Position numbers and translations under genes: made by a program | Origin: Zerene cesonia | Lineage: Eukaryota > Arthropoda > Insecta > Lepidoptera > Pieridae | Assembly (NCBI RefSeq): GCF_012273895.1 | Contig: NC_052125.1 | Span: forward strand, 2,914,001 to 2,978,000 | Direction: 5' to 3' | Length of the DNA: 64,000 nt | Shown here: positions 28,106-40,696 of the stretch, piece by piece | Numbering within the stretch: the first letter of the stretch is position 1 | Layout of the letters: every line of letters begins with the position of its first letter | The notes under the pieces: model-generated | The model's input: the letters and a program-made list of their open reading frames with translations, nothing else | The model's database searches: none | Told to the model about the DNA's origin: nothing

Positions 28106-28383
28106 CATCATCAACATCATCATCATCAGCCCATATATGTTCCCTCTGCACCCAGCAGGCCTACTTTGAGGGTTCAGGCCATAATCCACCACGCTGGCCA
28201 AGTCCGGGTTGGCAGATGTCACATGTCGTCGAACATTTGAGTCTTGGACATGCCGGTTTCCTCACTATGTTTTCCTTCGCCGTTTTAAGCAGTGCCGTTT
28301 AGTTCCTTCACGCTCGCCCCGGTCTCGAATCCCGACTTATTGATTTTGAAGTCCGAGGTTCTCATCACTGAGCCACCACTGCT
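28106..28383 (-). mobile_element. tRNA-derived SINE (family A)
   Basis: ATCATCATCAGCCCATATAT at the left (inverted tail), GGTCTCGAATCCCGAC B-box region, CTGAGCCACCACTGC at the right. ~30 bp internal loss. Confidence 0.75.
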
Positions 28384-29072
28384 ATAATATATAAAAGAGA
28401 TAGTCAGTTCGATTGTATTTTTTGTGTTTGTTACTTGACTTTTTTTTGTTGATGATTGTTTATTTATTTGAACGCTGGCGCCTCCCGTGCGATGACTATA
28501 AATTTAGTTTTTTAGAATTTGAATTCGATTCAGTTCATGTTCTAATTATAAATAATGATAAAATGATGTAAGTAATTGACGTTCCTATTCCAAATTGGAT
28601 CACATTTTACACCATTACTATTAACTTTACATTTCACGCATTAAACAGCAATATACTGCGAGTATCCGATATTTAATTTCCAATCATAGAATCGTAAATT
28701 ACATCGTATAATGTAACAATATGTAGCTCACAAGTCGCACCATGAAGGAAGTCCGCTTCTAACGCGACTAAGAAGTTAGGTTATATAAAATAATTAAATT
28801 GTTATTCAAGAATTGCGCGGGCACGATAATTATTTATCCATTCGTCGCATTTGAAAGCGTTCTCAACGCCTTACAAGTGGTCCGCGTTTGGATGTGTATG
28901 TTACTTGCATCCTAATTATATACTAGCTTTAGCACTGGGTTTCTCTCGTCGTTTTTGTTTTTTAGGCGATTATTTAAGGATATTGGCGATTAAAGTACAT
29001 GGAACTTAAACTTGAAAGAAGGTGTAGAATTTTGAGATTATTAGAATTGTCTGTCATTTCAAGCATAGTTAG

Positions 29073-29250
29073 GTTACTAGCTATTCGCCGCGGTTTCGCT
29101 CGTTGGTACAAATTTAGCTTATGGCACTCGGTGAAGATGTGGCTCGCTACTGGTGTAAGTAGTTTTTAAATCGGTCCATCAGCTTTTGCGTGAAACCGTT
29201 ACAAACATACAAAAACATTAATGTTTTCCAGTTTATAACATTAGTGCAGA
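29073..29250 (-). repeat. Degenerate CTAG-type element
   Basis: CTAGCTATTCGCCGCGGTTT ... ATCGGTCCATCAGCTTTTGC ... TAACATTAGTGCAGA. Confidence 0.4.
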
Positions 29251-29499
29251 TTAGGGAAAATTCTATAAGAACTACGAATGCTGTAATGTTAATTAATAAT
29301 AAGGTTTCCTATTCTTCTGGTTGCTTCTTCCCGACTAATTAAGTTTACTTATTAAAATTTCTAATTGTTCAAATTGGTCGTGATAATTGATAACTATTTA
29401 ATGAAAAACATATAACGTTATTACAAACTGTTTATTTTACATTACATACTCACAGACAAACTTATCATCCATTGCCTTCTAATAGAAAAATTATTTCGC

Positions 29500-29680
29500 A
29501 CTCCCTTTTTGGATGACATCGGTTTCCCGCTATGAGTTTTGACAGTGACAGACGCGAAGCGGCGCGCGCGATCGTGTGTTCGAAATTTAAAATTTAATGA
29601 AAACGTTTGGAAGTTTTGTTTTTGGCCAGCGTTCTATTAATTATTAAAAAAAATTGTGTATGTGAGTCGGTTATTTCAGA
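29500..29680 (+). promoter_or_regulatory. Candidate promoter, GC-rich pocket
   Basis: TTTTGACAGTGACAGACGC followed by GAAGCGGCGCGCGCGATCG, a CpG-dense patch in AT-rich DNA, not matching any repeat here. Could be an alternative start for a downstream gene; no exon resolved. Confidence 0.25.
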
Positions 29681-30271
29681 CGTGTGAACCCAAAAATAGT
29701 GTTTTTTTATACACAATTTTATAGGTATTTAAAGAGGGATAGAGATTTATGTAATAGTGTATAGATATCAAATACAAATAAATTATAAATGATGAATATA
29801 TCTTTAAAATTAAGACAATAATAATTGTTTTACAAATGGATTGATCAATTGAACCTTATAGACCTTAGCTACGACGCAGACATTCAACAGACAATAAGAG
29901 TAAAAATAAAAAAAAAAAAGAAAAAGTTTAAGTCGCGTTTAAATCTAGAATAGCAAAACAACTAGCAAATGAGCGCGGCTTTGTTTGCGTGCGTTCTTCA
30001 CTGCAGGAGAAAAGTGATTCAAACATTTCGAATCTGGCTCAATTCCAACAGAAACTCGCTCTGCAGTTGTCAAAGCAATGTACAAGCAAGATTTACAGAT
30101 AAAATATGTACGGTCTAAGATGCGTATATGCTAATGGATATTTAAATTAAAATTATATTAAATTGGTTATTAATTTTTTTTTTATTTTAATAAATACGCT
30201 AGTTTCTCAATATGATTAATTCGAAGGGGTTTAATAAGGGAAAATATAGTATGTGTGTATGAAAAAACATA

Positions 30272-30469
30272 TCCTACTAATATTATAAACGCGAAAGTTT
30301 GTATCGATGTGTGTGTTTGTTGCTCTTTCACGCAAAAACTTCTGAACCGATTGCAATGAAATTTGCTACGTAGACAGCTGGACAACTGGAATAACATATA
30401 GGCAACTTTTTATCCCGATATTCCTACGGGATACGGACATTCGCGGGTGAAACCGCCGGGCGCAGCTAG
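30272..30469 (+). mobile_element. Short Helitron, 198 bp, intact ends
   Basis: TCCTACTAATATTATAAACG to GGGCGCAGCTAG; hairpin GCGGGTGAAACCGCC; host A/T at the edges (aTC...CTAGt), the Helitron insertion pattern. Confidence 0.85.
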
Positions 30470-30629
30470 TTTATATAAAAAATAATATGAGTTATAGTTA
30501 AATAGGTTATCATTCTCATCTCATGTCCTATTTTTACGTATGTTAATGTGTATATCTATTAACTTATGTGTTAAAAGAAAAAGAGTTAAAATAAATAGAT
30601 ATTGTTGTTATTTAGCAACATTTTGGTGC

Positions 30630-30842
30630 CGCGGCTTCGCCCGTGTCGTCAAAGGAAAAACCCATGGTAGTGAAGTTTCCGCCGCGGCAAAAACTAGACC
30701 GAGCTTGTCTATTTGGATTTTTCATATTATCGCTTTCCTTTGAATTTTTTTTTTTTTTTTTTTTTTCTTTCATTTTGTGTTTTTTCGTATTGTGTGGTTT
30801 GTCTGTAGTCAATAAATGGTTTTATTATTATTATTATTATTA
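30630..30842 (+). repeat. Retroposon 3' end with T-run and TTA tail
   Basis: GCCGCGGCTTCGCCCGTGTC start, T21 run near 30747, then CAATAAATGG and (TTA)n. Looks like a non-LTR or CTAG-type 3' end; family uncertain. Confidence 0.4.
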
Positions 30843-31349
30843 AATTGGCCGAGCTTGTTATTTTTTTTTTTCTAACGCCGTTAACTTGCATATATATAAT
30901 AGCATAATAAAGATGTTCTTGGATCACACTAAAATAAGTGTATTATGGACGTCCGACGTCGAGGCGCAAGCGGTATCGAATAAATTAAGGATCATAATCT
31001 CTTCGTCCGTTGGTTGATGTCCTCAACTGAAATAACACTAAAGCAGCGTCCACACACGTCCACACTGATATTGTGTTCTTAAAAAATAAACATTTTTAAG
31101 AGAAACACCGAGGCTTCTTCAAATTGTCTGAACTAGACTAAATTTAAATGTGACCATGGATAGGCTCCAGCTATCAAATTAAAAAAAAAAAACATCAGAA
31201 ATGGCTAAGTTATCTTATGAAAGAGTTACGTGGAAAACTATTGTAGCAAGTGTCATACAGATCCTATCGGTAGGTTTATGTAATAATGTATCAAAATATT
31301 TAATAGAACGATATATAGAAGGATAATAATAAATAAAATAAGATGGATA

Positions 31350-31552
31350 TCCTACTAATCCTACCAGTATTATAAATGCGAAAGATTGTGAGGATGTGCG
31401 AATGTTTGTTACTCTTTCACGCGAAAACTACCGAACCGATTGCAATGAAATTTGGTACGTTGATAGCTGGACAACTGGAATAATACAGGCAACTTTTTAT
31501 CCCGATATTCCTACGGGATACGGACTTGGGTGAAACCGCCGGGCGCAGCTAA
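31350..31552 (+). mobile_element. Short Helitron ending CTAA
   Basis: TCCTACTAATCCTACCAGTA to GGGCGCAGCTAA; 9 bp lost before the hairpin. Confidence 0.75.
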
Positions 31553-31836
31553 CTGGATATAAATGGGACCAGCAATAAAAAAGAAACAAAAAAATCAGGA
31601 TACCTTTTAAAGCTTGAACAGTTGTAGACAGAACGGCTGCACGATCTTTCATTTATAAGTTCTATCGTGTTTACTCTGAATATCGCGGAAGGCTCTGTTT
31701 ATTCACGTGGTTTTGTTTATGATTCACGGCCGTTTCTTAAATCTCTTATTTGGATTAATGGAAATGTTGTTATTTATAAACGTTTCTCTATGACGTCCTC
31801 ATTAAGTAAGTCCAACAATACTCAAATACTCCTAAC

Positions 31837-32033
31837 CAGCTGCGCCCCGCGGTTTCACTGCGTAAGTCCGTATCCCGTAGGAATAACGGGATAAAATTTG
31901 CCTATATGTTATTCCAGGTGTCCAGCTATCTACGTACCAAATTTCGTTGCAATCAGTTGAGTAGTCTTTGCGTGAAAGAGCAACAAACACACACACATGC
32001 TTACAAAATTTCGCATTTATAATATTAGTAGGA
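31837..32033 (-). mobile_element. Short Helitron
   Basis: CAGCTGCGCCCCGCGG to TAATATTAGTAGGA; the terminal CTAG has decayed to CCAG. Confidence 0.75.
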
Positions 32034-32094
32034 AGTAGGATATGCAGTTGTCCAGCTGTGTACGTACCATATTTCATTGCAATCGGTTCAGTAG

Positions 32095-32222
32095 TTAATA
32101 CTAATCCAGAGTTCAGACCATAATCTATCTCTGTATCAAATTACGTACGTATAACAATACATCCAAACAAACATCGATACATCGATCCATCAATAGTTAC
32201 CAGCGCTTATAATATTAGTAGG
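32095..32222 (-). repeat. Third-family CTAG-type fragment
   Basis: AATCCAGAGTTCAGACCATA ... TTATAATATTAGTAGGATAC; relatives at 11040-11160 and 48615-48730. Confidence 0.4.
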
Positions 32223-32234
32223 ATACAGTTTATT

Positions 32235-33260
32235 GATTTAACATAAAATGCTGTTTTATCTACATTTCTTTCACGTACGCAATCTAAATTAAATAGCTAT
32301 AATTAACCACTTTATTCCCAAAATCCGTCGACAGTATTTCAGTGATCGCATAACGCGTAATAACGCCCGACGTTCGGTTATACGGGACTCTAAAATAAGT
32401 GCTCGTCGATTTTACGGTGAAAAATATTCCATTTTTAAAAACCTTTTGTTATCTGTCAACTATATACCGCTGTTGTGAAAAAAAAAAAGCTGAAAACATA
32501 CTGGCCGGAGATCAGTCATAGAAATTTTGTTTTTTTTTCGCGTGTATGCAAATTGGAAATAATTTAAACTTGAAAATAAAAAATAAATACAGTTTTCATG
32601 TTCGGATAATAACTATGCGAGACTGTAGCTTTGTATAGAACTGAGTTGCAACTTTAAATTTTTGCATATAATAAATTAATAATAAGTAAGTTTTGGTTAG
32701 TTATACAAACTACAAAGTAAGTTATAGTAGAGGTTTTGTTTTTTGAAAAAAAGCCCGTAGTATAATGAGAAAAAATTTCTCAATATAAGTGTCGTATGTG
32801 AATTTAACCTATTTTATAAGATTTATAGTAAATTTGACCAGTGTAGTATTTGTGTGATAAACTTCACACATTAACCGTATTACTATAGTAAAGTAGTTTG
32901 CAATCATTATTATGAATTTAAGCTTAATAAGTTTCAAGTTATAAGTTATCACTTAACAAAACTAATGTGCACTAGCGAAGAATTTGAAGACCATTCCGAA
33001 TTATCTTTTTTGTCCGCGTTCAAAATGAATTCTTAATGAGTTTGGAAATTAGATTTTTTTTAACGGGTACGTCGGTAAATCAGTAACGCATGTACCATTG
33101 CAAAGATACGTCCAAAGTATAATGGTTTTTAATCTGTGCTCTAGTATTTGAAGTTGTTTTTAAGTGCACTGATAATAAATTTAAAAAGATGAAGTGTAGC
33201 AAGAATGGCAGACTGCGTGTTGTGAGAATTAGAGTTTGTATGTTGTTGTTTTGTTTTTAT
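32235..33260. other. No gene seen
   Basis: AT-rich with small CpG-bearing patches (e.g. AACGCCCGACGTTCGG near 32360). No repeat family recognised. Confidence 0.3.
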
Positions 33261-33266
33261 AAATGA

Positions 33267-33464
33267 CTAGCTGCGCCCGGCGGTTTCACCCGCGTTAGTT
33301 CGTATAACGTAGGAATATCGGGATAAAAAGTTGTCTATGTGTTTTTACAGTTGTCCAGTTATCTACGTACTAAATTTCATTGCAATCGGTTCAGTAGTTT
33401 TTGCGTGAAAGAGCAACAAACACACACATCCTTACAAACTTTTGCATATATAATATTAGTTGGA
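33267..33464 (-). mobile_element. Short Helitron
   Basis: CTAGCTGCGCCCGGCGG to TAATATTAGTTGGA, both ends present. Confidence 0.82.
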
Positions 33465-33839
33465 TAGAATAGGATTAGTAGGATAACAGTTTTAGCTTCA
33501 CAGACGCGCACTTAATGCGAGAAAAGCGACAAATTATAAAAAGAATTACGTGCGCACGCTGCGCTAAACACGAGGGAACAGAATTTCTCATTGACGCGTT
33601 TTAATCTTATTTCTAAGCCGCTGTCGTCTTCACAAGGAAATACAGTGTTATATCGTGTTTAAAAGGATTTATTGTTGGCCATAAATTATAATATAGAATG
33701 GCCAGTATTAATTTATAGCGAAATAAATGAGGGCAAATGCCAAACGCGGCATAAAACACACGAGATGGTGGTAATATTTTATGACATGGAATTTAAACGT
33801 CACGCTCAAAAATTGTCGCTGGCAACATTTTGAAGTTTC

Positions 33840-33925
33840 CTCATTCTTATCTGTGTCGCGTTCGATTTTTGGCGGGAAGCCAACTTGCGTTACATCACGC
33901 GCGATGACGTAATATTTGTTTATTT
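33840..33925. promoter_or_regulatory. Possible regulatory patch (E2F-like and CRE-like sites)
   Basis: TTTTTGGCGGGAAGCC resembles an E2F site and GCGATGACGTAATA a CRE-like site, 50 bp apart in unique DNA. Motif matches only. Confidence 0.22.
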
Positions 33926-34149
33926 GATTGCAATTTGCAGTTTTTGCCGCGTAATTTAATTGATAACTCGTTACAGTTTGATAAGTGTTGTAATTACGCT
34001 AATTATATATGATCGTGGTAGTAACAGTGACCGGTTTTGTATTGTTTTGATATTCATTGCCCATTTATTATTAACATTGAACTCTTCTATTACAGCATAA
34101 TAATAACATATTTTACTGTAAAAAAACTGAAGTTAAATTCTATCCTTTT

Positions 34150-34258
34150 TTTTTTTAAGTGGAGAATGCTCATGCATACCCACGGCCCGGGGAAAGGCCG
34201 TGGGTTATGTCGGACTCCCACTGCCTATAGAGGCAATGGACCTACCGACTAAACTTCA
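34150..34258 (+). repeat. Retroposon fragment
   Basis: GGAGAATGCTCATGCATACC ... GGCCGTGGGTTATGTCGGAC; inverse relative near 26100. It sits right beside a truncated Helitron. Confidence 0.4.
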
Positions 34259-34284
34259 CTGTGTCCCTTCTTCCCGCGGAGTAT

Positions 34285-34458
34285 AGAGGATGGATGTATG
34301 TGTTTGTTTTTTACTCTTTCACGCAAAAACTACTAAACCGATTGCAATGAAATTTTGTGACGTAGATAGCTGGACTGGAATAATACACAGGCAACTTTTT
34401 ATCTCGATATTCTAACGGGATACAGACTTACGCGGGTGAAACCGCGGGGCGGAGCTGA
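34285..34458 (+). mobile_element. Short Helitron, 5'-truncated
   Basis: Starts mid-element (GATGGATGTATGTGTTTG), ends GCGGGGCGGAGCTGAG, with hairpin GCGGGTGAAACCGCG intact. Confidence 0.7.
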
Positions 34459-34469
34459 GTAATAAATAT

Positions 34470-36290
34470 GTGATTTCAGTTGTGTAGATTTACTTTAAAA
34501 TTGTTCAAAACTATCCTGTCTCTTACAAAGCTGATCATCAACTGCAGGCCTATAAATACTTTGGCCTTTATATCTCCATATTTATAGGCCTGTCTTCCTT
34601 GTATATATATACCAATTTTCTTAACTACCCAGTGTCATCGATTCTCACCACGGAAGCAAAAAGTCCATGCACATGCTAAATGATTATACAACACGCGAAA
34701 ACCATAACCATCCTTATCGTGTAGTGGGATAAATATGTATAAACACAGTAGTGACAAGACGGTGGGGGTAGGCGGGGAATATAGAACGACATGACTCAAC
34801 TTCTTAGATCTAAATTTATTCACAACTTTACTTTTTTTCACTGGCATCAAGGCAGTGGACACAAGAGAGATTTCAACGACATTCTGAAATTTTATCTATG
34901 TGAATAAAATATACCTAATAAAACATTTCTATTTTTGATGCTATATATGTTTGTAATGTTTTCACACAAAAACTGCCGGGCCGATTTCAAAAGTTCTTTC
35001 ACTAGTAGGAAGCTATATTTTTCCCGAGATTAATGGACTATATTTTATTTTGTTTTCATCCTGGGCCAACCGGGGCAAACAAGTCTAGGGAAACACATAC
35101 TCCGTGTGACACTTTCTCATTTAAAGTATTCTCAGTAAAAAAATTAAATGTTACATATCGCTATTCGTAAGGATTGTACACGTAGCCTAAGTATCAAGTG
35201 TTAGCAAATAAATTATTACTAATATCTAAGATTCGTAGACGGACGAACGAAAATAAAATAACCACGACGGTTGCATTTCTCGCGATGTGCATCCAGCCAT
35301 TTTTGTTTTGGGATTCTAATTTTGAACGTGGCCACGCGCCAGTCTCGGCGCGTGCGCTCCCCATCGCGCATTATTCGATCACGAATTCTTTTTTTTGAAA
35401 AGTAAAATTCGATTTATGTACGTTTAAATAATACATAATCTATGCTTTTTACGTTTCGTTTGTGTAAATAAACAGTTATCTAACTGATGTATGTAGTGAT
35501 AGTTTGGTATGATATTTTTTGGGTTCATCCTTCTTTTTTTGTAAATAACTGTGTGTTACGGGTGCCTATTTTTAAAGCTTGTTATAGTTGAATCCATAGA
35601 TATCTATAACTTTTTAATTAGGAGCCCTAACAGAGTCCCGTGCCGGCCAAAGACAGAGCGTTCCAAATTTAAACCCGATACTAAAATCAAATTAGAAGTT
35701 GGTAGTCGACTGTACTTTCGAATGTGCGTATCATTTGAATTAGTTATTATAAGGACCATAGACAGTGATTTGTTTTTTAGTTGTGTTATTTGACAATGGG
35801 GAAAAAGAAGAAACATAATGGAAGAAAAGGCGGGAACAGATTCTTTCGGTGGATAAAGAGGTATTATAAAAACATATATGTGTGTGTGTGTGTGTGTGTG
35901 TGTTTTATTGATTTTTATGTATAACTATTAACAGCGAACGTTGTGTGTTAATAATTAATAAATTAACCTTTTTTTGTTCGCGCGTTTTCATGCGCGCGTC
36001 CTCGTATCCCGTTATTTATGGATTTGATTAATCATTGTCTCTTGATTAACATTCTACAAGTTAAAACAAAATAAGAAAAAAAAAAGTTCTCTCTTCATAA
36101 GCAAAATAAAATTTTGAGAAGAAATTTTACTATCCCGGGTATTTTTTAATACCGATTCTGATTGCGCATGCGGCTAGTAAAACAATATCCTAGGCTCCAG
36201 TTAGAGCGAGACGTAAATAGTAATAGAACTGATAATAGTCTGATTACTAACAACAAACATTCTAACATTTAACGTGTAGGTTAGGGTGTA
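34470..36290. other. No gene; one TG microsatellite
   Basis: (TG)n at 35880-35902. A CpG-rich patch (GGCCACGCGCCAGTCTCGGC) at 35330-35365. Nothing coding recognised. Confidence 0.3.
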
Positions 36291-36298
36291 TAAAATAC

Positions 36299-36472
36299 TC
36301 GCTGCGTCCCACGGTTTCACCCGCGTAAGTCCGTATCCCGTAGGAATATCGGGATAAAAAGTTGCCAAGCTGTCTACGTAGCAAATTTCATTGCAATCGG
36401 TTCTGTAGTTTTTGCGTGAAAGAGCAACAAACACACACATCCTTACAAACTTTCCCATTTATAATATTAGTA
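36299..36472 (-). mobile_element. Short Helitron, internal deletion
   Basis: CTCGCTGCGTCCCACGG to TAATATTAGTATGA; about 20 bp missing after GTTGCC. Confidence 0.72.
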
Positions 36473-36837
36473 TGAATTGCTATTATAAGCACTATACTTT
36501 CACAATTAATTTATTTCGGGAACATTGACACATTACAATATGACATAAGAAAGGTGTAATAAAAATGATAAATATAGTTCAATAAACTAACAAATACACT
36601 TAGTTGCTCTTATACAAATTATACTTAAGGAAATTATTTAATCGTAGGCCCCTAAATTAGGATAATAATATAAACAGATTAAATTATTATATTTCACTTG
36701 ATAAATGTACAAAATTTGAATTAAATCTGTACTTTTAAAGTATGTTAAAATCGCGTCTAAAGGAGTCGGTTATATAGGAGCATAAACGTATAAACATACA
36801 GATGAATTTCTGTTATACTTTAATGTTTAAGAGTGGA

Positions 36838-36915
36838 AAAAAATCGATCGCGGGATTCGACCCTGCGTCTTTCGCTGTGCCGCAGCCGGCGTCTGTCCTC
36901 CCGGTCACATCAGAA
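36838..36915 (-). repeat. Possible tRNA-derived fragment
   Basis: On the minus strand: ACGCAGGGTCGAATCCCGCG then ATCGATTTTTTT, a B-box-like core with a T-run. A T-arm with one mismatch can be drawn; no full cloverleaf. Confidence 0.3.
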
Positions 36916-36989
36916 AACGAATCTCTTCTACCCTTTCAGTTATATGTGCCCTTTCGGTTTTATCTATTGAGTGTATATACGAATAAACC

Positions 36990-37165
36990 TACATTTTACT
37001 GGAGTACCGCCCGCGGAGTCGGCCGCGTAGTGAAAGGAAATTCCCATGAGAATGAGATCCATTCCAGTCCCTTATTTATCTCCAAACATAAAAATTTTAC
37101 CACAAAATCTCTGCGTTGCGACGCGTAAGAAAGTAAAACACTTTCGTATTTATTATATCAGTAAG
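36990..37165 (-). repeat. CTAG-type fragment, sixth-family-like
   Basis: ACCGCCCGCGGAGTCGGCCG ... AAACACTTTCGTATTTATTA. Ends degenerate. Confidence 0.35.
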
Positions 37166-37212
37166 AATATTTTATCCCACTTTGATATAATGTAAGTAAA
37201 TGTTCAGAGCGC

Positions 37213-37435
37213 GCTAAGTACACGTTCTATCTGGAAGAGCCATTAGTGCGTAGTACAAAACAATATGGTGTCACAACGCGGCGTCAGTTGAGCGCTATGA
37301 CGCGCGCCAAAATCGCGTTCTATCTGACAAAATTATATAGCGCATTGTACAACACAAGTCGGCATCATAGAGCGACGTCAGCGTGGTGCTCTGACGCGCA
37401 AAAAAGCGCTATTCTATCCGACAAAGCCATTAAAT
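37213..37435 (+). repeat. Tandem repeat, ~92-bp unit, 2.3 copies
   Basis: The phrase GCGTTCTATCTG recurs at 37315 and, as GCGCTATTCTATCCG, at 37406, after CGTTCTATCTGG at 37223. Units carry GCGGCGTCAG/GCGACGTCAG and TGACGCGC. CpG-dense relative to surroundings. Confidence 0.75.
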
Positions 37436-37545
37436 TCATGAACTGAATACATGTTAATTCAGCGTAGGCTGTCAAAATGTGACCGTTTCGCAGTTTCGCT
37501 GTGGCAAGTGCACATCCCACGCGATTGACCAATTCTCATTTAATA

Positions 37546-37746
37546 CTAGCTGCGCCCCGCGGTTTCACCCGCGTAAACCTGTATCCAGAAGGAATATCGG
37601 GATAAAAAGTTGCCTATATGTTATTCCAGTTGTCCAGCTGTCTACGTACCAAATTTCATTGCAATCGGTTCTGTAGTTTTTGCGTGAAAGAGCAACAAAA
37701 AACACACACATCCTTACAAACTTTCGCATTTATAATATTAGTAGGA
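37546..37746 (-). mobile_element. Short Helitron, intact ends
   Basis: CTAGCTGCGCCCCGCGG to TAATATTAGTAGGA, preceded by host A and followed by T. Confidence 0.85.
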
Positions 37747-37759
37747 TTTCTATGTCCTT

Positions 37760-39440
37760 GTAATTTCGCTAATTCCGATGACATGATACGTGTTATTACC
37801 GCATACACTCCGATACTAGAAATAACTTGATTATGGCTACGGAACTGTAGACGGGAAAAAGTTTTTCTAGTGGGCCTATCTTATAGCTATTGTGAGTGCT
37901 ATCCTATTAGAATGCTATTAGGATACCGTCTTTCGGAGTTGCATTAAGCGTATGAAGTTATATTCACCACTTTACACGTCACATGAGGTCCGGCAGCGTT
38001 GCCGTTTTGTCTGACGTCTAATTATTCAGCTCCATTTCAGGTCGTAACGATACTGCATTTGAACCTAATAATGCATACTCAATTGTTGCCTTATTAAGGC
38101 TTTCAGTCAGGTCCAGTCTTCGTAATTGTCAAAAATGCTAAGAAGTCAAGTTAAAAATTGTCTTCGCATTTATTCGGATTCGTATGTCTAACTAAGTTTA
38201 GTCCGGTCTATAAACACTAGCTGCTCCTGTGGCTGGATTTAATGAGTGCGTTAAGCCATGGCTTATACTGAGCTGAGCTGCTGAGCCGATTGCACTTCAT
38301 GAATCCATTCAGCTAATATTTCACAAAGAAAAGTATTTATTTACATATCGTTTTGTTTATAAAAGAGAATCTTTAAAAAATAACATAGGCAGACTGTTTT
38401 TCTTTGTAATTCTTTCACCGTAATTGTGTCTTTTGATAGTTTTAATACGAGGTTAACTTGGCCAGGCGTCTACACCGTCATACAATTCTATCAGGATTCA
38501 GATTCCAAGCACGCCATTCGCATAACAATCGAACGGAACCCATTAGTACCTCGCCTCAATCCACTAATGCATGAAACAGGAACTGCAAGCATGTTAATTT
38601 CCACGATGAACAACCACTGTGAACTTTCCACAAACTGTTCGACCATTGGAAGCCGGGAAAAGTGGAATCTTCAGTGAATAGTGAAATTATACGGTCGTGG
38701 TGAAAGTTTAAAACAATGCTAGGTTTGGCGGCCCTTCGTCAATGGATACTGAAGACACAGTTATAATGAGCTTGGTCCACTAATAATGAGATGTATTGTA
38801 TACAAGAAGGTATAAGGGAAGAATTGGCTCCGATAGCTCATGATAGGTCTTGCTATTCTGCTTCTAGCATGCTCGTAGCATATTAAGAATAAGGAAGAAA
38901 AGCGAAATAAAAAGTGGATGTACGTATAGTATCTGGAATATCAACTAGCAACTGCCTTAGATGCAATGAATACATTGCCATTCTGAAATACCTATAATAC
39001 AGATCGGAAATTTCGGTTCGCCATTTTATCTACAGCCGATTTCGTTTACTTATTATCATCGAGAAAATTGTTAATTTAAAATGGAGCGCTGAACATAATT
39101 TTTTCAATGTTTCAATTGATTAATGAGGCTAAATTCTTACTTGACCTTCGTCGACAAATTGTCTCCTTCCTATTGTCTCTAATGACGTTAACGCATTTTT
39201 GAAGTTCCCTTTTACACTGCAGTGGCTGTACTGGATGTATATATTTACTCTATTTGTTGTTATTTGCACTGCGTATGGTTTGTGAAAGTGTTACGACGTA
39301 AGAGTGATCTCATCCAGACATCACTGTGTAATTAAATTAGACTTAGATTTGTATGCCTTTTAGGCTTCCGATCCTAAACGGTAAAACTAATATGACTTCG
39401 CTGTCGAATTTCTGTCACCGCTTTACCTACTAATAATAAT
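37760..39440. other. No gene supported
   Basis: An 83-codon open frame at 38426-38677 has no family resemblance and no splice context. No repeats recognised here, one of the least transposon-filled parts of the desert. Confidence 0.3.
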
Positions 39441-39445
39441 AAAAC

Positions 39446-39530
39446 CGAGGTCAAGCATCGGTTAGCTAAGTCATAATTTGGATGGGTGACCATCTCTACG
39501 AAACTTTAGTGTCACTAAAGTCTGGCGATT
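39446..39530 (+). repeat. 5S rRNA-derived fragment (SINE3-like remnant)
   Basis: GAGGTCAAGCATCGGTTAGC ... TTTGGATGGGTGACCATCT resembles the internal promoter half of animal 5S rRNA (TTAAGCA...GGTTAGTACTTGGATGGGTGACC). Only that part is present and it is mutated, so it is not a 5S gene. Confidence 0.55.
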
Positions 39531-39808
39531 TTTTATTATTTGACGTTTGTGTTAAAATATTTTTTAAATTCCTTCGTATTTATGCCTAAAGATTATAAAT
39601 CAAACTACAAACCATTTATAGAGAGCCCATATAAGTTTCTTTTGAAAGAGATTAGCTCACCTAAAGCTAAACTCTGATAGGTTTCGGCGATATAATATTA
39701 CATCTAATCGGACGAAATTAACATATTGTATGAGATATTATAATGTAGCATAAAATTAAAATATATTTTACAAGCGCTATTTGAATTTATTGAAATATAT
39801 ATATAATA

Positions 39809-39987
39809 CTAGCTGCGCCACGCGGTTTCACCCGCGTAAGTCCGTATGCCGTAGGAATATCGGAATAAAAAGTTGCCTGTATATTATTCCAGTTGTCCAG
39901 CTGTCTACGTACCAAATTTCATTGTAATCGGTTCTGTAGTTTTTGCGTGAAAGAGCAATAAACACACACACATCCTTACAAACTTTA
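39809..39987 (-). mobile_element. Short Helitron, start truncated
   Basis: CTAGCTGCGCCACGCGG; the element's start is cut after TTACAAACTTTA and joined to another CAGCTAGTTAT. Confidence 0.75.
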
Positions 39988-40498
39988 GCAGCTAGTTATT
40001 TATAACACTCTTTACCCATTTCATACAGTCCGCTGACCGTCCGTTCAAAAGACGTTACATTAACATAAATGAAACAATGACTATGACATAAGCTAGTAAT
40101 TGACTATTGTACTATATCCGCCCATTCACCATGTAATTAGCTAGATGGCTAAATCCCAAGGGCCTGCAGATCGTGCTCAAACCTAAATGACAAATAAATC
40201 TAAAGGATAGTAAATGGATGTTTTCATTAAAGGTAAAACAAAGCTAAGTGTTTAGTAAAAGAATGGTAAAAGTGACAGTATGTAAATGGTATTAAAGACT
40301 ATTTTCGCTTCAGATTTGTACAAAATTTTGTAAATAATTAGTCATCAAAATTGTAGGCTTTTTTTTTTAAAGTAAATCCTGCTCCATAACATAGGGTTCT
40401 TTCTTCGTTTCGTTTCATATGTGAGTGAGTAATGGATGAAGTTTATAATGGCGCATACTATATTATATATCCTGTCCTACTAATCGTACTTCCTACTA

Positions 40499-40696
40499 TC
40501 CTACTAATATTATAAATGCGAAAGTTTGTAAGGATGTGTGTGTTTGTTGCTCTTTCAAGCAAAAACTACCGAACCGATTGCAATTAAATTTGGTACGTAG
40601 ACAGCTGGACCACTGGAATAACATATAGGCAACTTTTTATCCCGATGTTCCTACGGGATACGGACTTACGCGGGAGAAACCGCGGGGCGCAGCTAG
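40499..40696 (+). mobile_element. Short Helitron, 198 bp, intact ends
   Basis: TCCTACTAATATTATAAATG to GGGCGCAGCTAG, hairpin GCGGGAGAAACCGCG. Confidence 0.85.

Noticed and set aside
38426..38677. 83-codon ORF in the desert
   Set aside because: No recognisable family, no splice or promoter context; expected by chance.
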